Origin: a virus
Virus record (IMG/VR): IMGVR_UViG_3300023279_000048
Coordinates: 1-31,412 of that record
DNA: 31,412 nucleotides
Direction: 5' to 3' (one strand)
The notes beneath the pieces are model-generated. The model saw only the letters and a program-made list of their open reading frames with translations. It had not been told where the DNA came from and searched no databases. Positions within the stretch are counted from its first letter, which is position 1; the number at the start of each line of letters is the position of its first letter. A program made the position numbers and the translations under genes. This document shows, one piece after another, positions 8,202 through 14,404 of the stretch.

Positions 8202-8207
8202 GGAGGT
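8202..8207 (+). promoter_or_regulatory. Strong Shine-Dalgarno GGAGGT
   Basis: GGAGGT is eight bases before the ATG at 8216. It lies in a 19-base gap between the capsid and decoration genes. This makes the decoration-like protein independently and strongly translated, whereas the capsid gene itself lacks such a site. Confidence 0.8.
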
Positions 8208-8215
8208 AAATAATT

Positions 8216-8692
8216 ATGGCTATTACACTTAAAAAAATAGGAGACATCCAGACATTAGCTCTAGGATACACTCACGAAGCTACTGTTGAAGCTTCTGAAT
8301 TCTCAGCTTCCACTGGAGCTCAAGCCCTAGCATTCAATGTTGCTGGTGCTGCTTTAGCAGGTACAGTTGGTAAATGTGCAATCATTGTTGACCAGTTAGT
8401 TACAGCAGAAGTTACAGATGGCGGTGCAGCTATCTCTGATGCTACACTAGCAGTCGGTGATGACGGTGACCCTAACGGTATGGTTGTTGAAGCTGATGTA
8501 TTCAGCGACAGCAGCAGCCTTGGTAAAATCTTTGCCAACAATGGTGCTATCACACAAGTTGGTAATCACTTGGTTACTGAACTTAGCGTAACATCAAATG
8601 GTACAGGCAGTGGACTAGGTGACGCAGCAAAAGGTAAATTCCGCTTCTTAGTGGAGTACTACCCAACAGCTGGTCAAGGGTTCTCTAACTAA
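8216..8692 (+). CDS. Capsid decoration-like protein
   Basis: The 158-residue, Ala/Gly/Val/Thr-rich protein has no Cys beyond one and looks β-rich throughout, for example ALAFNVAGAALAGTVGKCAI (residues 37-56). It sits right after the major capsid gene, has the strong GGAGGT site, and is followed by a strong terminator. These together suggest a very abundant structural protein, such as a decoration protein or head fibre base. I cannot name a family with certainty. A minor possibility is a second capsid-associated or tail protein. Confidence 0.65.
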   Translation: MAITLKKIGDIQTLALGYTHEATVEASEFSASTGAQALAFNVAGAALAGTVGKCAIIVDQLVTAEVTDGGAAISDATLAVGDDGDPNGMVVEADVFSDSSSLGKIFANNGAITQVGNHLVTELSVTSNGTGSGLGDAAKGKFRFLVEYYPTAGQGFSN

Positions 8693-8701
8693 TTCAAATC
8701 T

Positions 8702-8735
8702 GGTACGGGGGCGAAAGCCCCCTACCTTTTTTTTT
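8702..8735 (+). terminator. Strong intrinsic terminator after the capsid genes
   Basis: GGGGGC (8707-8712) and GCCCCC (8717-8722) pair around a GAAA tetraloop. GGTA (8702-8705) and TACC (8723-8726) extend the stem with one bulged C. Nine T residues follow (8727-8735). This is the clearest Rho-independent terminator in the window and closes the scaffold-capsid-decoration unit. Confidence 0.95.
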
Positions 8736-8742
8736 ATAATTT

Positions 8743-9051
8743 ATGACAAATATAATTACAAAAGTACCTACATACTCTGACGGTGAAGTTGACCGTGAGT
8801 TCATGAAGGAAATACAAAATGGCTTTCTATTAGAGAAGGCAACAGAGAAGGATAGAGTAGACATAGCTCGTAAAGAAGCTAGACAAGAAGTTGGTAAGAC
8901 TCATCCTACTTTGGGAAAATGTGTGGCTACAATACCAGCCCGTGAGTTCTTTCGACTTACGAAAAAGTATGGACACGATACTGTTCATTCTAAAGAATTT
9001 TTACAATACTATCAGAAAAACTTTTCTGACCTTAGCCCGAATAAAATATAA
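8743..9051 (+). CDS. Hypothetical protein at the head-tail boundary
   Basis: The 102-residue helical, charged product is not firmly recognised. Its second half, with GKCVATIPAREFFRLTKKYGHD (residues 57-78, split here as GKCVATIPAREFF and RLTKKYGHD), resembles small proteins seen between capsid and tail-adaptor genes of other podovirus-type phages. The ATG is seven bases past the terminator's T run, so mRNA must read through or start close by. It ends in a TAATG junction with the adaptor gene. A head-completion role is plausible by position only. Confidence 0.65.
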   Translation: MTNIITKVPTYSDGEVDREFMKEIQNGFLLEKATEKDRVDIARKEARQEVGKTHPTLGKCVATIPAREFFRLTKKYGHDTVHSKEFLQYYQKNFSDLSPNKI

Positions 9052-10046
9052 TGCAGACTAGAACCTACGGTGACTTATTTAAATTAATACAATCCCTTGC
9101 GGGTGTAAGTACATTTGCTCCTACGGAGACAGATGATATTGCTAACTTGATTAACCGTAGATATAACGAGGCTTATAATACTATTCAGATGTGGCCAAGA
9201 TATTTGGTACAATCAGATGAAAGAAATCTAGCTGTAGTAAAAGTAGAAGGATTTACTTTGGCTAGCCAAACTATATACAATGGCCTTTACTTTGATTACG
9301 GAGATGACTCAAACGGAAACTCTGTTTATATTCCAGTAAATGCAAATGGAACTGATGGAGACACAAGTGTTTATATAACTAAAGCAACACTGGGAGATAA
9401 TAAATTTTGGAGAATAGAAGGAGGAAGTTATTCTAAAAATCTTGAAACAGGTTTAGTAACTGTTAACGGAGCAGCATCAATTGCTACTCAAGAGGATACA
9501 ACTATTGACTACGACAATCCTTGGGACGTAATATGGGATAACAATACAAACTATGTACTAGAAGTAACAAACGTACAAACAGTGGGTTATGATGATGTTA
9601 AGTATTTTTATAATAGTTCTGATACTAAGGCTCAAAAGACAACAATAGGAGAACCTATACGAGTACACAGGAAGCAACCATTCTTAAATTATTCAGCTAT
9701 TGAATATGATTTCTTTAGTAATGAAGATGGTATAAATATTTTAAATATAAGTAACCTTTCTGATGCATCAGTATTTGTAACTTACAAAAAGAAGTTTGTT
9801 CCATTTACTACGTCTTCTGATTATACAACATCTACCGAAGCAGTACCCGGAGAATTCTTTCATTACATAGCACACGCAGCTTACTCCGACTTCTTGCGAA
9901 TGGACGGCCAACACGATAAGGCCCAGCTGGAGCAACAGAATGCACAGCAATACCTTGCATTAGAATTAGAGAGAGTAGATGTTATAATGAATCAAACAAC
10001 CGTTAACAAACGATTTTCAACTCACGTAAATAGACAATCAAGATAA
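9051..10046 (+). CDS. Head-tail adaptor / tail tubular protein A-like
   Basis: The 331-residue protein starts with a helical module (TYGDLFKLIQSLAGVSTFAP then LINRRYNEAYNTIQMWPRYL) and ends with a helical segment containing FFHYIAHAAYSDFLRMDGQ (residues 267-285). Between them is a β-rich insert. Helical ends of this kind are typical of T7 gp11-like adaptors that join the portal ring to the tail nozzle. The tail-nozzle gene lies further on at 14712. It begins at a TAATG junction and ends in another, so the whole tail block appears translationally coupled. The identity is supported by domain style and order rather than by any catalytic motif. Confidence 0.7.
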   Translation: MQTRTYGDLFKLIQSLAGVSTFAPTETDDIANLINRRYNEAYNTIQMWPRYLVQSDERNLAVVKVEGFTLASQTIYNGLYFDYGDDSNGNSVYIPVNANGTDGDTSVYITKATLGDNKFWRIEGGSYSKNLETGLVTVNGAASIATQEDTTIDYDNPWDVIWDNNTNYVLEVTNVQTVGYDDVKYFYNSSDTKAQKTTIGEPIRVHRKQPFLNYSAIEYDFFSNEDGINILNISNLSDASVFVTYKKKFVPFTTSSDYTTSTEAVPGEFFHYIAHAAYSDFLRMDGQHDKAQLEQQNAQQYLALELERVDVIMNQTTVNKRFSTHVNRQSR

Positions 10047-10363
10047 TGAACTCAAGAGTAAGAAACTTATATCCAAAACCTACACCGGGTGTAACCTCAA
10101 TGCAAATGCTTGATGTTGACAGTACATCTGTTCAGCACCAACTAACTTCACCATTCAATACACTTACAAGATACCTTGTAATTGATGTACAAGATGCTGA
10201 TGCATACGTAACATACACTGGGGAATCAGCTAGTGCATCAGTAGGCCATCGCTTATATGCCGGACGTAGCTACACTTGGGATGCAGACACAGCTAGACTA
10301 GCTAAGTTTGTAGCCACAGGAAGTACAACATCTGTTATAGCAGCAACTGAATTTACTGACTAA
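10046..10363 (+). CDS. Small β-rich virion protein
   Basis: The 105-residue protein is not recognised by name. It looks like one β-sandwich, with stretches such as RYLVIDVQDADAYVTYTGE (residues 43-61) and HRLYAGRSYTW, and has Thr/Ser/Val-rich composition. It is joined by TAATG junctions to the adaptor gene before it and the adhesin after it. Small β-proteins at this place often decorate the connector or the base of fibres. That role is inferred from context. Confidence 0.6.
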   Translation: MNSRVRNLYPKPTPGVTSMQMLDVDSTSVQHQLTSPFNTLTRYLVIDVQDADAYVTYTGESASASVGHRLYAGRSYTWDADTARLAKFVATGSTTSVIAATEFTD

Positions 10364-11256
10364 TGCCTTCTCAGAAACTAGCTTCCGGGGAGAACTTACT
10401 TAAGGGTGAACTAGCAGCAGCTTGGAATATTCTTGAAGGTTCTTCTGGCGATTATACCGACCTAGGAATAGCTCGTAGGTTCGGGGCTGCCGCAGCTGCG
10501 TACTCATTGCGAGACATTGGTGCAATGAATGGAAAGGTTGTCAGAGTTCGTAGAGATAGCGATGATGCCGAAGAAGATTTTTCAGCTAATCAAGTAGCAA
10601 GTGGAGCACTAGAAGATTTTGTCGGTTCTGGCAATGATGGCTTTGTTTCTATTTGGTACGACCAAACTGGTAACGGTAATAATGCTACTCAATCTGACGA
10701 TAGTAAGGAACCTAAGATTGTTTCAAGTGGAACAATTATTAAAAATGTAAAAGGTTTTCCAGCATTGGAGTTTGCTTTTACACCAAGAACTGATTTGTCT
10801 ATTGGTTTATTAATTAGTAACCTTAATTCTGTAAGCGGATATGTAGTAACTCAAAAAGATGATGGTGATACAAATGTTATGGCTGGATTTACTCAAGGGG
10901 TATCTAGCGATGATTCTAGATTTTATTTACCTTTTTATACTGGTGGGACTGTTCCAAACCTTGGATACAATGATAGTGCCGCAAAGATTGCTTTTGGAAC
11001 TACATTAACTGGAACTTGTAATTTATATTCGGCATTTTCTGGGGACACAAATATAGAAGCATTTAAAAATGGTTCCAGTGTAGGAACAACAGCTTTAGTA
11101 GACCAAGATGTAACCGCTACAGATAGTAAAATAGGACAATTGTCTAATTCATTTTATTTGGATGGTAAGATTAGTGAAATATTTATAACAACCCAAAAGT
11201 TACAAGATGATGCAGCTACAATAAATAGCGATGTCACAAATTATTACAATTTATAA
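10363..11256 (+). CDS. Putative sugar-binding adhesin / tail fibre protein
   Basis: The 297-residue protein carries a run of motifs known from concanavalin-like and arabinofuranosidase-B-like modules: AAAYSLRDIG (residues 44-53), VVRVRRDSDDAEEDF (59-73) and VSIWYDQTGNGNNATQ (95-110). The remainder is β-strand-rich with LamG-like spacing. In phages, proteins with this pattern are usually fibre or spike parts that bind host-surface glycans. Catalytic activity is not implied. The gene is in the tail block, between the adaptor and the membrane-protein cassette. It probably works with the other fibre candidate at 17179. The short TAATG start suggests coupling. Confidence 0.6.
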   Translation: MPSQKLASGENLLKGELAAAWNILEGSSGDYTDLGIARRFGAAAAAYSLRDIGAMNGKVVRVRRDSDDAEEDFSANQVASGALEDFVGSGNDGFVSIWYDQTGNGNNATQSDDSKEPKIVSSGTIIKNVKGFPALEFAFTPRTDLSIGLLISNLNSVSGYVVTQKDDGDTNVMAGFTQGVSSDDSRFYLPFYTGGTVPNLGYNDSAAKIAFGTTLTGTCNLYSAFSGDTNIEAFKNGSSVGTTALVDQDVTATDSKIGQLSNSFYLDGKISEIFITTQKLQDDAATINSDVTNYYNL

Positions 11257-11258
11257 TT

Positions 11259-11495
11259 ATGAGCGATTATTTAATATATACGAATTTAGATGATGCTTTA
11301 GAAAAAGCAGAAACCGAAGGTTCAAGAAGAAACTATTCTTATTATAAAGTAGGTAGAGGCACTAGGTACAAGACTTCGCCCGAAGAAACTGCTGATGGTA
11401 ATTATGCTCTTGATGTAACAGAATACGAACTAACAGAAGATGAAAAGTCAGCTATTACAAATAGCGTCACCTTCCCAACCCCAGAGGCACCTTAG
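11259..11495 (+). CDS. Small acidic hypothetical protein after the adhesin
   Basis: The 78-residue acidic protein has an N-terminal helix (YLIYTNLDDALEKAETEGSR), a short basic β-stretch and an acidic end. Small genes directly after fibre genes often encode fibre-assembly chaperones or tail parts, and this one could be either. It follows the adhesin stop after two bases and precedes the first holin candidate by one base. It is not recognised. Confidence 0.65.
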   Translation: MSDYLIYTNLDDALEKAETEGSRRNYSYYKVGRGTRYKTSPEETADGNYALDVTEYELTEDEKSAITNSVTFPTPEAP

Positions 11496-11496
11496 T

Positions 11497-11655
11497 ATGG
11501 AGGAGACACTACAAAGATTATCCGTTGGTATCTTCGGCTGGATAGCCACGGATACAATACAGAACGTAGACCTAATGCTTGGTGTAGTGTCCAAATTTGT
11601 TCTAATTACTTTAACAGTTTTATCAATCTATAAACTTTGGAGGGAACTTAAATGA
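11497..11655 (+). CDS. Small membrane protein, holin candidate
   Basis: The 52-residue product starts MEETLQRLSVGIFGW and has one clear transmembrane helix, VVSKFVLITLTVLSIYKLW (residues 30-48), followed by a basic-acidic tail RELK. I chose the ATG at 11497, one base after the upstream stop, instead of an earlier in-frame ATG at 11440 that would overlap 56 bases. An amphipathic stretch precedes the helix. It is immediately upstream of a holin-like gene, with a four-base ATGA overlap. It may be a holin, antiholin or accessory membrane protein. Confidence 0.6.
   Translation: MEETLQRLSVGIFGWIATDTIQNVDLMLGVVSKFVLITLTVLSIYKLWRELK
11639..11644 (+). promoter_or_regulatory. Shine-Dalgarno GGAGGG
   Basis: GGAGGG lies seven bases before the ATG at 11652, inside the end of the preceding small membrane gene. 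It is one of the few strong sites here, so the holin-like gene may have its own translation rate. Confidence 0.75.
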
Positions 11656-12056
11656 CAACAGAATTATTAGCGATGCTAGGCGGAGGAGCCAGTGGATTTC
11701 TCTTTAAACTTATTGGTACAATGGTGACTTCTCAACAAGCTAATGTTGATAACCTCATCAAGAAACAAAAAGCTTCTGACGAAAGTGCAGATGCAGCCGC
11801 TAAAAGAACTGGAGACGGTGGTGCTATTGTTCGTAGAATCATAGTAGTGACTGTACTATTTGGAGTAATTATAGCTCCATTTATCCTAGCTCACAGTGAC
11901 GAAGGAGTAACAGTAGCCAACGAGTACAGTAAATGGTTTGGATTAATCAAGGGTACAAGTTACCAGACTTTGCACGGGTATGTTATACTACCAGAAATTA
12001 GACAAACAGTATTAGCCATTGTAGGTTTTTACTTTGGTTCATCATCAGTTAAATAA
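11652..12056 (+). CDS. Three-helix holin-like membrane protein
   Basis: The 134-residue protein has three hydrophobic stretches: an N-terminal Gly-rich helix (LLAMLGGGASGFLFKLIGTM, residues 5-24), a strong helix after two Arg (IIVVTVLFGVIIAPFILA, residues 63-80), and a C-terminal helix (TVLAIVGFYFGSSSV). Layout and sequence style match the 3TM holins first described in gene transfer agents. Holins permeabilise the inner membrane at the end of infection. It has its own strong Shine-Dalgarno site and lies first in a row of membrane proteins (to 13326). No endolysin follows, which is unusual. Confidence 0.7.
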   Translation: MTTELLAMLGGGASGFLFKLIGTMVTSQQANVDNLIKKQKASDESADAAAKRTGDGGAIVRRIIVVTVLFGVIIAPFILAHSDEGVTVANEYSKWFGLIKGTSYQTLHGYVILPEIRQTVLAIVGFYFGSSSVK

Positions 12057-12057
12057 T

Positions 12058-12252
12058 ATGAATTGTAAACTTTGTAAATGGATAAGCAAACTGCCAACAA
12101 GAAACTCAAAGAACTGCGAGATTCTCTGTCCCAAGTACTGGATGGAAAAAGCTACAGCTCGTCTGAAGAAATTAAAAAGCAGTCTGCTGAAGCGATTAAG
12201 TCCGCTAGAAAAGCTAGCTCTACGCTTAAAAAATCTTTTATCGAAAAAATAA
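12058..12252 (+). CDS. Possible overlapping Cys-motif basic microprotein
   Basis: The 64-residue frame starts one base after the holin-like stop, in the same TAATATG junction used by other genes here. It reads MNCKLCKW, then an NCEILC pair, then a Lys/Leu-rich amphipathic helix. Two CxxC/CxxxC-like pairs could bind a metal. It runs in another frame over the first 58 codons of the gene at 12078, which looks more protein-like. Either both are expressed, or this frame is a shadow with a well-placed start codon. I rate it as doubtful. Confidence 0.3.
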   Translation: MNCKLCKWISKLPTRNSKNCEILCPKYWMEKATARLKKLKSSLLKRLSPLEKLALRLKNLLSKK

Positions 12253-12893
12253 AAGACCTTCCGGTTGTACAGAAGGTAACCGAACTAGGCACCGCTGGGA
12301 GTGTCGCTGTAAGCACAGCCGCAGTTGCTCAGACAACGGTTGCTGTAGACCAGACAGAAGTTTTTGTGGCAAGTGTCGCAAATGATATTGTCGAAGAGCG
12401 TATCGAAGTTCCAATGTTCATTGATGCCTTTGTTGATTTCCATGAGTTGAATAATTGGGGACAAATTGTAATGACAGAGAAGGTAGAAGCAGCTCAAGAG
12501 TTTGTAGAAAAGGCTGAGGCTATTGCTTCACCCGCTCCTTCACAATCTCAAACTCCTTCGTCCTTGGATTCCAAACCTTCATCTTCCTCATCTTCACCAT
12601 CCCAGAAGTCTGACGGTCAGAGCGAGCAGAAGCAAGCTGAAAGCAAATCAGAAGAGCAATCAAAAAAGGAAACCAAAGGAGAAGAAAAAGATTCATCTAA
12701 AAGCGATTCAGAAAAAGGTAAAGAAGATAAGCAACAGCAAAACCAAGAACAGCAAACTGAAGATAAACAAGAGTCTCAAGAAGAAGCATCCTCTGAGCCT
12801 AGTACAGAACCATTGGATGTCAAGGAATTACCTATAATTGAAACACCTATAGATAATGACCCATCAACACGACAAGTATCACCCACAAGCTAA
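12078..12893 (+). CDS. Envelope protein with long low-complexity tail (unknown, spanin-like layout)
   Basis: The 271-residue protein has a Lys-rich helical N terminus, a weak Ala/Val/Thr-rich membrane segment (residues 71-90), a short folded-looking region, and then about 100 residues of Ser/Gln/Glu/Lys low complexity (residues 155-250) with a SSSSSS run. It ends in a Pro/Thr-rich tail. One membrane anchor followed by a long, extended polar arm resembles the layout of inner-membrane spanins, but there is no lipobox partner and I see no homology. It sits between a holin-like gene and two small membrane genes. It begins inside the preceding alternative frame and ends in a TAATG junction. Confidence 0.6.
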   Translation: MDKQTANKKLKELRDSLSQVLDGKSYSSSEEIKKQSAEAIKSARKASSTLKKSFIEKIKDLPVVQKVTELGTAGSVAVSTAAVAQTTVAVDQTEVFVASVANDIVEERIEVPMFIDAFVDFHELNNWGQIVMTEKVEAAQEFVEKAEAIASPAPSQSQTPSSLDSKPSSSSSSPSQKSDGQSEQKQAESKSEEQSKKETKGEEKDSSKSDSEKGKEDKQQQNQEQQTEDKQESQEEASSEPSTEPLDVKELPIIETPIDNDPSTRQVSPTS

Positions 12894-13063
12894 TGGAATT
12901 TTTTAAATATATATTCAGCGAATACAACGACAACCTACTCGGTATGGCCTTTGCGTACATAGGTGTAGTATCAATCATTGTAATGTTCTTACCTAAGAAT
13001 AATTTTATAAGTAAACTCTTCAAGGAGTTTGCATCAATCTTCACATCACTATTCAAAAAATGA
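12893..13063 (+). CDS. 56-residue single-span membrane protein
   Basis: This short gene encodes MEFFKYIFSEYNDN, then a transmembrane helix LLGMAFAYIGVVSIIVMFL (residues 15-33), then an aromatic/Lys amphipathic end (KLFKEFASIFTSLFKK). It begins at a TAATG junction with the previous gene and its TGA overlaps the next start as ATGA. The end of the gene contains six A residues (13055-13060) immediately before the stop. A one-base slip there would fuse this protein in frame to the PEP-CTERM protein. The layout resembles small pinholin- or toxin-like membrane peptides, but its function is not known. Confidence 0.65.
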   Translation: MEFFKYIFSEYNDNLLGMAFAYIGVVSIIVMFLPKNNFISKLFKEFASIFTSLFKK

Positions 13064-13326
13064 GCCACGAACTAAACGAACTAAACGAAATAACAGATAG
13101 ACCCTTACTAATAATTGAACCCGAATACGAATGGGAATGGTATTACCTTGTACCATTGCTGGATAGAACTGAATGGGACGGAATAAAGTACGACCAAGTG
13201 GAATACAGTTGGAATGAACTTGATTACAGATTTGATGTTCCTTACCCATCTGTGCCGGAACCTTCGGCTATTGGGTTTATAATGGGACTTGCACTATTAA
13301 CATTAACAATATTAAAGAGGAAATAA
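13060..13326 (+). CDS. Phage-encoded PEP-CTERM (exosortase-signal) protein
   Basis: The 88-residue protein ends with the three parts of a PEP-CTERM sorting signal: VPEPSA (residues 65-70), a hydrophobic helix (about 71-84) and a basic KRK end. In bacteria, exosortase cuts after such a signal and anchors or exports surface proteins. The first 60 residues are acidic and rich in Trp/Tyr (YEWEWYY, residues 23-29), with no signal peptide, although PEP-CTERM proteins usually have one. The gene lies in a membrane-protein cassette after holin-like genes and overlaps the 56-residue membrane gene by four bases. It could act in exit, exclusion or as a decoy for exosortase. The role is open, but the signal is clear. 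Confidence 0.75.
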   Translation: MSHELNELNEITDRPLLIIEPEYEWEWYYLVPLLDRTEWDGIKYDQVEYSWNELDYRFDVPYPSVPEPSAIGFIMGLALLTLTILKRK

Positions 13327-13328
13327 TT

Positions 13329-13412
13329 ATGCCAGAAGGAAAAGGAACATACGGAAGTAAAAGAGGTAGACCACCTACAAAGAAAAATATGAAACGCAAA
13401 AAGTGTAAGTAA
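13329..13412 (+). CDS. AT-hook-like microprotein
   Basis: The 27-residue peptide contains KRGRPP (residues 11-16), the Arg-Gly-Arg-Pro core of AT-hook motifs that bind the minor groove of AT-rich DNA. The rest is Lys-rich (KKNMKRKKCK). A plausible ribosome-binding GAGG lies in the end of the PEP-CTERM gene, and the ATG follows its stop by two bases. The stop overlaps the next ATG (TAATG). It opens a cluster of tiny basic genes. I think it is a real gene because of the junctions at both ends and the ordered motif, but its shortness limits confidence. Confidence 0.55.
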   Translation: MPEGKGTYGSKRGRPPTKKNMKRKKCK

Positions 13413-13540
13413 TGGCACTTACATCTATAGTATTTTTTGGTAAGAAAAACAAGGCTTGTTGCCCAGCTTGTGCTGCGGAAATGGAAGCTAAACAAATTGT
13501 ACGTAAACAAAACTATGGCAAAAGGAAGCAAGTCAAATAA
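13412..13540 (+). CDS. Small Cys-motif protein
   Basis: The 42-residue product has a hydrophobic start (MALTSIVFFG), then KACCPACAAEMEAKQ with three Cys (residues 16, 17 and 20), then a Lys/Arg-rich end. The CCPAC string resembles half of a zinc site. It begins at a TAATG junction and its last 26 bases overlap the start of the next gene. It belongs to the microprotein cluster. No family is recognised. Confidence 0.45.
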   Translation: MALTSIVFFGKKNKACCPACAAEMEAKQIVRKQNYGKRKQVK

Positions 13541-13673
13541 GATATGTCCAGCTGGTAAAGCTTGGGCACGTAGGACTTTTGATAAGTACCCTAGTGCTTA
13601 TGCGAATATGGCAGCTAGTAAGTATTGTAAAGACCCTAACTATGCTAGGGGTTCTAAAAAGAAAAAGAAGTAA
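13515..13673 (+). CDS. Small basic conserved-style phage protein
   Basis: The 52-residue protein reads MAKGSKSNKICPAGKAW, RTFDKYPSAYANMAASKYC and ends in five Lys. Two Cys flank the aromatic core. Sequences of this style recur in environmental phages, usually unassigned. I chose the ATG at 13515 since the longer frame from 13437 would overlap the previous gene by about 100 bases. With so many Lys, it could bind DNA or RNA in the virion. It is one of seven adjacent small proteins. Confidence 0.65.
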   Translation: MAKGSKSNKICPAGKAWARRTFDKYPSAYANMAASKYCKDPNYARGSKKKKK

Positions 13674-13677
13674 TATT

Positions 13678-13863
13678 ATGGATAATAAAAAGAAAAAATT
13701 AATGGGTGACGGCTCACCGGCAAGCTATGGACACGGAAGTAAATATGTTCCGGATTCTATGCCCGCTACTGGATATAATAAATTTATGTTCAAGAATGTT
13801 ATACCTAAAGCAGAAAGAGTAATAGATGCTGCCAAAGAATTTAAAAGAAAATTAATTAAATAA
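13678..13863 (+). CDS. Small basic hypothetical protein
   Basis: The 61-residue product starts MDNKKKKLMGDGSPASYGHG and ends in a helix AERVIDAAKEFKRKLIK. I chose the ATG at 13678, four bases after the upstream stop, rather than earlier in-frame ATGs deep in the previous gene. It ends with a TAATG junction. It is Lys-rich with a glycine-turn start, similar to its neighbours. Function unknown. Confidence 0.6.
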   Translation: MDNKKKKLMGDGSPASYGHGSKYVPDSMPATGYNKFMFKNVIPKAERVIDAAKEFKRKLIK

Positions 13864-14108
13864 TGGGTGAGCTTAAAAAGTGGAGAGAACAAAACTGGGT
13901 TAGAATCGGAATTGATGGTTCAATCAAAGGCCCATGTGGAACCTCAAAGAATAAGAAGCGACCAGACAGATGTCTTCCAATGGCTAAAGCCAAGAGTCTC
14001 AGTAAGTCTGAAAGAGCGGCTACAGCTCGCAAGAAAAAAGCTGGAGGAGCAAAGGGAAAACAATTCGTAAGTAATACACCAAAAGCAAAAGTAAGAAGTA
14101 AAAAATAA
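13863..14108 (+). CDS. Lys/Arg-rich small protein
   Basis: The 81-residue protein has about 25 Lys+Arg against five acidic residues. It has VRIGIDGSIKGPCGTS (residues 13-28), RCLPMAKAKSLSKSERAATA (residues 36-55) and a Lys/Ala tail. I have seen similar GPCG...RCLPMAKA patterns in uncultured marine phage proteins of unknown role; this is memory of a style, not a search result. The two Cys may pair or bind metal. The protein is coupled to its neighbours on both sides (TAATG). DNA condensation is a reasonable guess. Confidence 0.7.
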   Translation: MGELKKWREQNWVRIGIDGSIKGPCGTSKNKKRPDRCLPMAKAKSLSKSERAATARKKKAGGAKGKQFVSNTPKAKVRSKK

Positions 14109-14404
14109 TGGCTAAGAAAAGTCCAAAGCAATCAATGAGTTGCGGGGAAACTCGAAGTAGTACTAGACCCGGTAAGAAAATAATGAAGCTCTACTGTATT
14201 AACGGTAAGCGTAAACTTGTTCATGCCGGTGCTTCTGGATATGGACACAACTATTCTCCAGCAGCGAGAAAATCTTTTCGTGCTCGCCACAAATGCGACA
14301 CAGCTAAACCCGGAACAGCAAAGCACCTAGCTTGTACAAAGCTATGGGCTGGCAAAGGGGGTAGTAAAAAATCTTCACCAAAATCAAGAAAGGGAAAATA
14401 CTAA
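14108..14404 (+). CDS. Highly basic Cys/His small protein
   Basis: The 98-residue protein has 26 Lys+Arg and only two acidic residues. It has GKRKLVHAGASGYGHNYSPA (residues 33-52), RARHKCDTAKPGTAKHLACT and a Gly/Ser/Lys tail. Four Cys and several His could form a zinc-bound core. The composition is that of a nucleic-acid-binding or protamine-like protein. It is joined by TAATG to the genes on either side and lies within the virion gene block. The function is inferred from composition only. Confidence 0.7.
   Translation: MAKKSPKQSMSCGETRSSTRPGKKIMKLYCINGKRKLVHAGASGYGHNYSPAARKSFRARHKCDTAKPGTAKHLACTKLWAGKGGSKKSSPKSRKGKY

Noticed and set aside
8735-8740. TATAAT just before the gene at 8743
   Set aside because: Part of the terminator T run and too near the ATG; the transcript would start inside the gene.
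9980-9988. Second TGTTATAAT extended -10 element
   Set aside because: Inside the adaptor coding frame (codons for V-I-M) and without a suitable -35; TTGCAT is 22 bases away. Kept as a weak candidate only.
12523-12837. 104-codon frame over the low-complexity tail
   Set aside because: Lys/His/Leu-rich shadow of the Ser/Gln/Glu/Lys tail of the gene at 12078; no ribosome-binding site.
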